This document shows, in pieces, positions 1-10,500 of a DNA stretch of 64,000 nucleotides. This DNA comes from Acorus gramineus (lineage: Eukaryota > Streptophyta > Magnoliopsida > Acorales > Acoraceae): the NCBI GenBank assembly GCA_030737835.1, contig CM060848.1, forward strand, positions 16,144,804 to 16,208,803, written 5' to 3'. A model generated the notes under the pieces. It was not told the origin of the DNA. It made no database searches and was given only the letters and a program-made list of their open reading frames with translations. The translations under genes and the position numbers were made by a program. Within the stretch, counting starts at the first letter, position 1; each line of letters starts with the position of its first letter.

Positions 1-640
1 TTATAACATTTCTTTATAATTGAATAAATATTTTAATGTAATTAGTTGAATCTATGATTTGGCTTATTCAATTTAGATCATGTGTGCTGCAATTTGATTC
101 ATTAGTAGTTTAGTTCGATTGAAAATTTATGCAGTATGATATATTCATTATTCAGTCCAATTAACAAGTGCCATTTAAGAAGCATCAACAAATACTTCAA
201 GTATTATGTAAACAATGATCACAATCCCCTACAAATGCTTTGGTTGAATTAACCTAATCCAATTCAAGATTGAGGCATCAACATTCAGTTCGATTAACAA
301 ATACTTTAGTTCGATTAACAAATACTTTAGTTCAATTCAATCACAATTCAAATTTGTTTCATGAGCATTGTAGTTTGATTCGTTAGTAGTTCAGTTCGAT
401 TCATGAGTATTATATAGTTTGATTAATCAGTAGTTCAGTTCAATTAACAAATAATCTCAGTTCGATTGATAAATATTTTAGTTTGATTAACAAGTAGTTC
501 ATTCAACCACAATTCAGTTTGTTTCATGTGTACTGTATAGATACTTTCATTAACAGTTCAATTCAATTAACAAATATTACAGTTTAGTTTAATTTGTACG
601 ACTTTTAGTCTCTTAAATAATTATAAAATATAGGACCAGG
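1..640. repeat. AT-rich region with degenerate short-motif repeats
   Basis: No gene is visible. A motif close to AGTTCGATTAACAAATA recurs many times with changes, alternating with variants such as CAGTTTGATTCATTAGTAG. The spacing is irregular, so this looks like a decayed tandem array or satellite edge. A periodicity analysis would settle the unit length. Confidence 0.5.
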
Positions 641-700
641 GGAGGGATTGCAATCCTATTAACAAATACAATTTGTTAAAGTAAGACTAGTGCCTCCCTC

Positions 701-1975
701 TAAAGGAATTTTTTAAAGATAACTCCCTACGAAAACAAAAAAAAAAAAACAAAATTTCACTTTTGACCCCAGGCTAAGTTTATTTACAAAATTGGCCTTA
801 GGACTATTTTGACCTTGGGGGTGCGCTGACTGGTCCACCTATTATCACGACGGAGATATTATTCACAATCACATCTCCTCCGCTTCACTCCCGCGTGCAC
901 GCTGACCCGCGCTGGCACACGCTGGAGAGATGCACATCTCCCCCACATGGGAGACGTGCATGTCCCCTGCGCTCTGCTCAGGCGTCAACACGTGCATAGG
1001 GGTGATTAATTTTTTTTTTTTTTTTTTCATAAAATTTAATTTTTATAAAATTAGTTAAAAGTCATACAATGAAAAGATAAGAAAAGTAATAATAATCAAT
1101 CATTTATAAAATTTAATTTTTCAAAGTAATATTTGATTGGAGATAATGTAGGCATAAAAAAGGCCTAACTTTGATTTAAAATTAAAATCAAGTTTAAATT
1201 TTAAAATTCAAATAAAATTTAACATTTAAAATTCAGATAATATTTAAAATTTAATTTTATAAAAAAACTATTTAGATAAAAAAAAATCAACAAGAGGAAA
1301 TAACCATTTATAAAATTTAATTTTATAAAACAACCATTTATATATTAAAAAAAAAGAGGAAACAATAATATTTAAAATTTAAATTTATAAAACAACCATT
1401 TATACATATTTGCATGTGATTTGTTTTTTATAAATGATTGTTTTATAAAATTAAATTTTAAATATTATCTAAATTTTATATCTTAAATCTTATTTGAATT
1501 CTTATCTTTCCTAGATTATATCTAACCAAATATTATTTTGAAAGAGAGGAAAAAATAATGATGAGTATTATTTGTATTTGGGAATGGATCATTTGTTTAT
1601 TTTTTTATGATTGTTTACATATTAGATTATTTTATTAATTTTTTCAACATCTATTGGGATCAATTTATTGCATCTCCACAGATAATTTATTAAATTAAAA
1701 GTATAAATAATTCTGTTAAGGAAAAAAATAAAATAAAAAAATAACCCCTCGCACGCGCGCAACACGGGTTAGCGCGCGCGGGGGTGAAGCGGCGAAAAAG
1801 TGATTGAAACGTGATTGTGAATCAAGTCTCTGCTGTGGCAATAGGTGGACTGGTCAGCATATCTACGTGGCGCGTTAACTAGGTAAAATCCGTTCTCAGA
1901 ACCAGTTTTACGAATAAACTAACTCCGGGATAAAAGTGAAATTTTTTTTAGGGAATTATTTTCAAAAATTGCCCT
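701..1975. mobile_element. Non-autonomous Mutator-like element with long TIRs
   Basis: The two ends are imperfect inverted repeats of roughly 250-300 bp. The left end (701-990) and the reverse complement of the right end (about 1745-1975) share the blocks AACTCCCT/AATTCCCT, AAATTTCACTTTT, CTGACCAGTCCACCTATT-like sequence and a GC-rich stretch rich in CGCGCG/CGTGC. The core is AT-rich with many copies of AAAATTTAATTTTATAAA and has no coding capacity. Long TIRs suggest a Mutator-like family. No matching 9-bp target duplication was found, so the outer borders may be eroded. Confidence 0.6.
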
Positions 1976-3769
1976 AAATTTAATATAAGAACACTCAAAG
2001 GATCAGTTGCATCAGTACGATGTGAACCCCTTGGATTTATTTTTTTTTTTTTTGAATTATTTGTTCAAAATCACACGCTAGCTGGTCCCTTTTCAATTAA
2101 TAAGAGGGACGACTAATTGATGCAGATTTGAAGAATTTGACCTATAAGAGGAATGTAAGGAATGTAACTATTTTTGTACGATAACAACCTTTTGAATAAA
2201 TAAAAAATATTTTTTTTATTATCTCCCTCATAGATGCAATGAGTTCCTTTTAAAGTATATTTAAAGAGTTATTTGATGACCTTAATGTAGATAAATAGTA
2301 TATCGTTTCTTTTGCTTCATGTGCTATTAGGAAACAAAAGAGATAAATAGCAAATCATATGCAATGACAATGTGAATTTTTATAGGATATGATTTAGCTA
2401 TATATATATATATCAATTCTTGTTAATCCTACATGTGCTACCTCACATATTTAACACTTAAATTTTGACAATTTTAATAGTAGTCACATATTAGTCTTAT
2501 ATTAAATTAAGAATAACTAATGGAATCTAAGATCATATTCTCTTTTTTCTTTGAGATCCAATCACACATTTGTCCACTACTTTTATGGTAGAGTATCGCA
2601 CTGTTTTACATTTTTCATCCCAATAATTTATTTTTAAAACTCAATCTTTACAATAAAATGTGAGTTGACACTTAGCTTCTTAATCCAATGAAATCCTAAT
2701 TCAGAAAAAAAAGAATTTAATTATATAAAGTAGAAATAACAAGATATTGTTAAGAAGTTCAGTCACCCACATGTTGAAAGTGAAACCATACTTCAAGATA
2801 TGCCAATCAAGCCTGTGAACTTGAGGAATGAGGAGAAATCAAACGAAATAGAATTTTGATGTGCAGTCGTTCTGTAAACTCTTTTTATTTCTCTAATACT
2901 CCTTCCAAAAATGCGAACAAAGAATCATGGCGTCTGTTTAACAGAAAGAGATCCAATAATAGTGCATTTGCTATGTATCTCAGTGAATTGTTTTCTAGAG
3001 ATCAGTTTCACCGGGTTACCATATTTATAATATTGTATTATCTATCAAAATAGTCAATTGTGTATAAGATAACCAAATTATCATAGAAAATCCAAGTTGC
3101 ATTCCTGATGTCAATTTCTCACTAGGAAAAAATAAACTATAGTTAGAGTGAGAACAGCATGTTATGAAAAGTAATTAATCAACAAGAAATAAACTAAACA
3201 ATGCTTTTTCATTTATAATGCTTGTCTGTTTACGTCTTGCTGTGTATGTACAACTGGTCTTATCTCAGCATGACAACTTATTTAAGTAGATGCAATACGA
3301 TAAGATCATCGAAGTGTATTATTTTTGTTGACTATACATTTATTACAAATAAATTAATATATCCATTATTTTCCAACAGTGACATCGTCACACAAGCTCA
3401 CAGCAATGAAAGATATTCATGGAATAAAGAGAAATACAAAATTAATGCTTCGTCCTTTGTGGATAAAGATATGCCCGAAGATTAGCCCTGACAGACATTG
3501 TTTGACAAAGTTTCACCAAATTGAGATAGATATATAGATAGATGCAATACATCATTGCAATTAAATAGAATTATATCTGATCAAGGTCTTCCCAGGTGTT
3601 TGATTGGAGCAAGTGATTCCGGTTGTCTGTCATACGGTATATCCATGTGCATTTATTGGATATTCTGCTTTTATTTATAACTTTATTCTTTAAAATATAT
3701 CTTCTCTCCAAACTACGCTTTTCAGATGATCATGTTTAGCTGGCCATGATATCACCATGTCTGTGCCTG
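1976..3769. other. AT-rich intergenic DNA, no gene seen
   Basis: Only short open frames with no family resemblance (for example 2856-3053 and 3222-3485). There is a short TA tract near 2398-2413. Nothing else can be supported. Confidence 0.6.
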
Positions 3770-5270
3770 CAGTGAACAGTGGCAGAGTCATGATTTTTAT
3801 AAAAGGGGGGCTAATATAATTTATATAAATATTTTTTAAAATTATATTATTATGCTTTTTTTTAATAGCATAGATTAAAAATATGTTTAAAATGAAATAA
3901 AAGCATTCATATTTTAAAATTATAAAACATATCACTAAATAATTATAAAAAAATAATAATCATATTTTAAAAAGGAAAAATCCATATAACCTCTTGTAAT
4001 CTTCCTGATATCCATATAACCCCCTATAATCTCAATATATCCATATAACCCCCTGTAAACATACCATAAATGCAAATAACCCCCTGCAGTTAAAAATTCT
4101 TTATCTGAGTTGGAATATTCCAGACATATATCGTTATCTAAACCATGGTTAACAAATATGTATTCTTTTAATCCTCTTAAAGCAGCTAATATTTAAAAAA
4201 AAAACCTTAAAAGAATGTAAAATTATAAATATGAGGGTTTTTTTTTAAGTATTGACTGTTTTTCGGAGGTTAAAAGGATACATATTTGTTAACCATGGGT
4301 TAGATAATAAAATATGCCCAGAATATTCTAACTCTGTTAAAGAATTTTTAATCGCAGGGGGTTATTTGCATTTATGATATGTTTATAGGGGGTTATATGG
4401 ATATATTGATATTACAAGGGGTTTTATGGATATCAAGAAGATTGTAGGGGGTTATATGGATTTTTTCCATTTTAAAATGATATGTCATATTTCATATTGA
4501 TAATTCATAAAAAAAAAAATGTCAAAACATAAATCTAATAAACTATACATACATTTTATTTGACTTCGACGAAGTTTCATATTGTAAAAATGTTGAATGA
4601 TTTGATTATTTTAGATATTTACACAAATATTTTAAACTTTAAATAAATTTGTAACAATCACAATAAAATAAAGGGAAAAAAATATATACCTTCGAAGTGT
4701 TGATGGGGGAGAGGAGAGGATTACAGCTTGTAGATTCCTGATTTTAGGACAGTTAATGGAACAAAAAGTAAAAATTACGGATTTTTGTAGTGATGACGAT
4801 TGATATTAGGAAAAGTTGATATGAAAAGAAAAAAAAAGAGATTGAAAAATTTATTTTTTTCAAGATGGGCACCTAGGTGGGGATGCCGAGGAGGGGGATC
4901 CGTGCCTTCATGGCTGTTTATGGTATATGGATAGAATGAAGCTTGAAAAAAAAGAGTAAAAAATGACTTTTGTTTTATGTGGAGAGGGTTTAATTAAAAG
5001 GAGTGAGGGCACACTATACACATAAATTGTCTAGATGGAAAATGGATGATTGTTTTTTTCTTTTTCTTTTTTTTTTAGTTGTGAGCTGTTGTTGTTTAGA
5101 TAATTTCATATGTAAGTAAAACTTATGATCCATGAGTCCTAATTAAAATCAATCTATAAAAAAAAAAATATAAAAAACTTAGAAAAAATTAGAAGGATAT
5201 GAAAAAAAAAAAAAACTTCCACGGGGTCCCATGCCCCCCCTGTCCTATGGTGGCTCCGCCGCCTTCACTG
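3770..5270. mobile_element. Old non-autonomous DNA element with short TIR, hosting a nested MITE
   Basis: The left end reads CAGTGAACAGTGGCAGAG and is followed by a GGGGGG run. The reverse complement of the right end reads CAGTGAAGGCGGCGGAGCC and is also followed by GGGGGG. The terminal motif with GGC(A/G)GAG(T/C)CA followed by a G-run is common at the ends of plant repeats. The body is AT-rich and non-coding and is interrupted by the fold-back element at 3973-4468. No convincing target duplication was found, so the superfamily is left open. Confidence 0.5.
3973..4468. mobile_element. Fold-back MITE (Mutator-like) with 9-bp target duplication
   Basis: Two arms of about 230 bp (3973-4204 and 4233-4468) are near-complete inverted copies around a loop of about 28 bp. 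The ends read AGGAAAAATCCATATAACC and GGTTATATGGATTTTTTCC. The flanks are the identical 9-mer ATTTTAAAA at 3964-3972 and 4469-4477. Each arm begins with about four tandem subrepeats of roughly 30 bp built on ATCCATATAACCCCC (left arm: 3980, 4010, 4039 and a diverged one near 4068). A 9-bp duplication with long TIRs fits the Mutator-like class, although the AT-rich TSD could arise by chance. Confidence 0.75.
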
Positions 5271-6632
5271 AGTGTGAATACACATATATACACATAAATG
5301 TACGTTATATATATGCTTTGAATATACATCTATCATTTATGTTGATAGATTTTTAAATTATTAATATATATCATTTTATTTATATTGACATATAGGTAAT
5401 TAGTTGTTATATTTCACTTCTAAGCTAATATTTGAGATCCAGCTCATCAACTCCAACGATGAAGTCCACAGGGTCCCATGGTCCAGTGGTTACGACATTG
5501 AATAAAAATTTACATTCAATGAATTTACTTTGAATCCAATCGAATCTACCAAGCGGAAAAAAAAAAAAACTCCCACATTGAATAAAAATTGACATTCAAT
5601 GAATTACTTAACCATTGCTTGAAATGTAATAAGCTAACATGAGACTATCCACATTTTTATTCGCGAAACTTCTCATGTAAAAAAACTGATGGTGTAATGA
5701 ATAGTGGTTACTAGATGTCATTCATTATTTATATACACATTGACAGAAGGTAAAAAAAAGAAGAAACATGAAAAAAGAAAAAAAAAGAGAGAGGGACATT
5801 AAGAGAGACCAACACAATTCTTATTTAGGAGTAATTTTTCCTCTTCCTGCTATATTGGACTTTCCATTTTCACTGTCAGAATATGATTTCAATTCAGTTT
5901 GAAATGGTTTGCACTCTCCTCTCCTGTAAAAGGAAAAAGAAAAAAAAAAAGAATTGACCCAATTTCATCCCAACCATGCGAATTTGTGAATGGGTCAAGC
6001 CCATCTAAAACCTTCTAATTGCAACTCTCAAATTCGTATGCACACCTCTTTTTTACACACTTATTAAAAAACATTCAAATTCTTTAAACACCCCCCTATT
6101 TAATTGGGGCATTTAATTTTCAATGCACACCACCAAACAAACCCTAAACCTCTCGCCCCTCTCGCCGTAGATCCCACTCTTGTCGTCTCCTCTCTTGCTC
6201 ACCGTTATCATCCTCTCCATGTAGACCTTTACCGTTGACAATCCTAACATATTGTTGGAGCTGATGTTATTGTTAATAGTTTTTTGTGGAGAAATCCATT
6301 GTTTTGAAGAGAATTTGTTTGTTTGATTGATTGATTTAGGGGGAGGGAAAGATTTCATGAGAAAGGAGAAGAAGAGGGCATTGAAATGTGTCTTCTTTTT
6401 TTTTTTTTTGCTGTGTTTATGTGTTTCTTTTATGTCTTGGTGAATAGGTTTTTTTGTGATTGAAATTGTGGAGTTATTTTTATTTTTTTGATATGTACAT
6501 GTTTGTTTGGTTTTGTTGAATGCCATTCTTAAAATGTATGTTAAAATGTGTGGAATTATTTGTTTTTGAGATATGGATGTTATTTGTTTGGTTTTCAAAA
6601 TGTGATTCGTGTTCTTTTATTTTTCATGCACT
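5271..6632. other. Intergenic DNA, no gene seen
   Basis: AT-rich with several A-runs and one SINE-like piece (see 5470-5573). An open frame at 6113-6598 (-) is low-complexity (Lys/Thr/Asn/Ser) and looks like chance. Confidence 0.6.
5470..5573 (+). mobile_element. tRNA-derived SINE-like fragment
   Basis: The head has an A-box-like stretch (TGGTCCAGTGGTTACGAC) and, about 50 bp on, a B-box-like TTTGAATCCAATCGAATC, followed by an A-run at 5562-5573. A segment of about 31 bp starting ACATTGAATAAAAATT is repeated inside and just after the element (from about 5492 and 5574). Clean target duplications were not identified. Confidence 0.45.
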
Positions 6633-7104
6633 GTTGATATAAATACCAAATATCGACATTGATAGTGTTGCGAATGATCCAAATGCTACGGGTTCAGTTT
6701 TCTGAACCCCGTAACACAAGTATTGTTGACATAAATACTTAATATCGACACTGATAGTCTCGTGAAGATTTCAGATGCTACGGCTTTAGTTTTCTGAACC
6801 CTGCGACAAAAACATTGTCGACATAAATACCTAATATCGACACTGATAGTGTCGCGAAGATTCCAGATGCTACGGCTTTAGTTTTCTGAACCCTGCGACA
6901 AAAACATTGTCGACATAAATACCTAATATCGACACTGATAGTGTCGCAAAGATTCCAGATGCTACGGCTTCAGTTTTCTGAACCATGCAACACAAGCATT
7001 GTTGACATAAATACTAAATACGAACACTGATAGTGTCGCGAAAGATTCAGATGCTACGAGTTCAGTTTTTTAAACCCCGTGATACAAACATTGTTGACAT
7101 AAAA
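6633..7104. repeat. Minisatellite: five 92-bp units upstream of the AGPase gene
   Basis: Units start with GTYGAYATAAATAC at 6633, 6725, 6817, 6909 and 7001, with a 12-bp partial sixth at 7093. Every full unit is exactly 92 bp, although units differ at several positions. Each unit holds dyads: CGACACTGATAGTGTCG (perfect at 6838-6854 and 6930-6946), a GGTTCAG-TTTT-CTGAACC type (perfect 8-bp stem at 6690-6709) and TGTCGA...TCGACA across the unit start. The array ends about 500 bp before the AGPase start codon. Confidence 0.9.
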
Positions 7105-7381
7105 AACAAATAATGTGGTGTGCAAAAGATTGAATTATAAATAGATTTGTTGTACGCTATCCATTCATGAGAAGTATAAACCCTAATTTGAGGGGTGCAA
7201 TTAAAAGGCACCCTATCCGTGATTTGGCGGCCTGTTAAAGGGCTGGGCATTTTAAACGGATTAGAAGGTTTCATTGGGCTGAACTGATAGCATCGTTACT
7301 GAATGACGCGAAGAAAAAAAAAAATCAAAATCAAAATCAAAGGCTGTACACGAGGTCATCACCTATGAATTCCCAACCGTA

Positions 7382-7387
7382 CACGTG
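7382..7387. promoter_or_regulatory. G-box / ABRE-like element in the AGPase promoter
   Basis: The sequence ACACGTGG contains the palindromic core CACGTG, 213 bp before the AGPase start codon. CACGTG with an ACGTGG context is the known binding core for bZIP factors of the ABA response and for bHLH factors. Some large-subunit AGPase genes are known to be ABA- and sugar-induced. The functional link here is inference. Confidence 0.4.
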
Positions 7388-7599
7388 GAGGTACCTTGGA
7401 ATTAGCGTCATGTACGTACTCTCGTCACCCACCCAACCCACCCCCCCCTAACAGCCGTACACATATATATGTCACTCGCTCTCCACTTGGATGCAGTCCC
7501 ACTAAACAATCCATCTGACCGTCCATTCTCGATCTCCGAAATCCCTGCCTTACAAATATATATATATATTGTTGATTGCTTGGTCAGAGAGGTGTGACA

Positions 7600-10500
7600 A
7601 TGGCGATGCGCGCCACTTCGACTTCTTCGGTGATGGGGACCGGCGAACCGGCTTTGAGAGCGAGAGCTAGCCAGGGCTGGTCCTCTGTTTGCATGCCATC
7701 TTCGTCGGCGTCCTTCTTTGGTGATAGAGTGAAGAGCCGGGTTGGGCATGGAAGGCGGGCCGATGACGGAGTGCTCACCATCAAATCAGTGCTAGCTGAT
7801 GTCACCAAAGATTTCTTGGTAAACCCTATCATGTATATTTTTGTTTAGCTTACATGACTGAATGAATCTATTTTCAGTGAAGCTACTCAAATAGCCATCA
7901 ATGTAATGTAATTACATTACATTTTCTATTGTTTGACTTGTATGTTGTTTGTATTGTAATAATGCTGTGACTCTCTTTTGTTTGTTTATTTGGCATGCAG
8001 AACCTACCATCACCCATGTTTGAAAAAATGCCGGTGAACCCAAACACTGTGGCCTCGATCATATTGGGCGGAGGGGCAGGAACGCGTCTTTCCCCCCTCA
8101 CTAGTACAAGAGCCAAACCAGCTGTAAGAAGATTTGAGATGTTTCATTTACTTTATATTCTGAATTCTGGTGTTGTTTAATTGCTCTGTGTTTCAGCTGA
8201 ACTGGTTTAAGTAGGACTTCTGATCAGTTATCACAGCAGTAGTTCTTATATAGCCATCTTTTCTGGTTTCTTCATAAATTACATGCTAAGCAGCTCTCCT
8301 ATATATCCAGGGATAAAAAAAGCTGGATTATATTCATTGATTTTTCACGAAGATCTTGCTGTTATACACGCACAAAAGAATTTTGTGTAGTAACTCCTTT
8401 GAACAAAAAACTTTAGCTAACATGAGTATGTAAATTAGATATCTAAGTATGTATTCATCGTGCCCACCACTTGCCAAATGTAACCATCTTAGCATCATAT
8501 GTGACTACTGCTCCATGTGTGCTTGTAAGGTTAGAATGTCAAAATTGATTGTTTTCATGTATCAACTCTGCAATTAAGTGTTTTTGTGAAATGTGTTGAG
8601 CCAACATCATCACTACAACTAAAATAGAGTCCTCACATACTAGAATGAATGGTGCTAAATAGCTGTGCTGCCCATAGTGCTTTCATCACCAAGTTTTTGC
8701 AATTTTAAATCCAACCTTCATACATGAGTCCATTTGATCCTTGTGACTGTTCTATGCATCATTGATTCTGTTTAAACTTGGTGCATAATGTAATTTGCAT
8801 TTATCCTGGGTTTAGCTTTTTGGTGGAACTTTTTTTTGTACGAGCATCTATATCTTAGTAATCCTTTTCTTTTTTCTGTTTCGCAGGTTCCAATTGGCGG
8901 GTGCTATAGGCTCATTGATATTCCAATGAGTAACTGCATCAACAGTGGTATAAATAAAATCTACGTTCTTACTCAGTTCAACTCTCAATCACTTAATCGC
9001 CACGTTGCTCACACCTATAATTTCAGCAATGATGTCCATTTTGGTGACGGATTCGTTGAGGTATTATTCACATTATGTAATATTAGGTGCGACTGCATTC
9101 TATTGGTCAGTGGTAACAAAAATATTATGAAGGCAAAAGGCCGATTAGTCTTTTTTTTCTGTTGAGTGTATATTCAAAGTTGATGTTAGCAAATCCACAG
9201 CTTAAGTAGATGTAGACTTTCAATTGGTTTCTATTTGGTGAATTTTCCATCTCCTGATGTTCTATCATGTTTAAACCTTAACCATGTAGGTTTTGGCAGC
9301 TACTCAAACACCTGGAAAATCTGGAAACAGGTGGTTTCAGGGAACAGCTGATGCTGTAAGACAATTCATATGGCTTTTAGAGGTGTGTGATCAGTAAATG
9401 ACATTTTCTGCACATCTTTCCAAATGTACCTGAAGGGTACAAATTGCATTTATTTAGTTTTGTTATCCATTAAATCCAGAAACATGTGCAGCGAGGACAC
9501 TCTCTAGTAATAGTCTGGTACCTGAGAATGCATGTGTCATGGTCATTCAATTGATTCAACAATTTCATTTGCTGTAAATTTTCAAATCTACAGGATGCCA
9601 GACATAGAAATATTGAGAACTTTCTGATATTGTCTGGAGATCATCTTTATCGAATGAATTACATGGACTTTGTGCAGGTTTGTCTCAACTCCATTCTATA
9701 TTGTTATGTATTTCTTTGTTTTTCTGCCATTCTTTGACTGTGTTTTGAGTCAGATTTTGACAACTCTGTGCAGAAGCATGTTGATTCTGGTGCCGATATA
9801 TCTGTTTCTTGTGTCCCAATTGACGACAGGTAATCAAAATGGAGCATAAATGATATCCTTTATGAGATACCTATGTTCATCTTCATTTTTAACAAACAAT
9901 GTTTTGTTTATTTGTGTTATGTAGTCGTGCTTCGGATTTTGGGTTGATGAAGATTGATGAAATGGGCCGCATTCGTCATTTTCTGGAAAAACCAAGGGGT
10001 GAAATCTTGAAAACCATGGTACCCACTTTTTTTTTCCTTCCTTTTACTATTTGTTGATGCTATTTTCTTTTCAAAATCACCCTTCTCCAATGCACACTGC
10101 CATGTAAAATATGAATGTGGACCTAGACACAACGTAGAGTCTTTATTTCTGCAGAAAGTAGATACGACCACTCTTGGGTTGTCTCCCCAAGAAGCAAAGG
10201 AACTTCATTACATAGCATCAATGGGAGTATATCTATTCAAGACGGAAGTTCTGTTAAATCTTCTAAGGTAATAGCCTACCTCTGTTGTTTTTAGTTGTCA
10301 TGTCAAATTACATAATGGCAAAAAAGAGTCATGTCTAGAGACTGTTGTTTCCAATAAAATGCGTCTCTGTTAATCAAATTGAAAAATAGTCTAGAAATTA
10401 TTTACCACGGGTTCTTTTATCTCTGTTTTTTAAATCGAAATGAAGTCTGAATTATTTAGCACACTTTCTTTCCTTATGCAATTTTGTTATAATTAACATT

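Noticed and set aside
6113-6598. 161-residue open frame on the minus strand
   Set aside because: Low-complexity Lys/Thr/Ser/Asn run in AT-rich DNA without conserved motifs or splice context.
6633-7104. 92-bp array as a cluster of small RNA genes
   Set aside because: The dyads are short (7-11 bp) with no Pol III box or miRNA-like long stem; kept only as a structured repeat.
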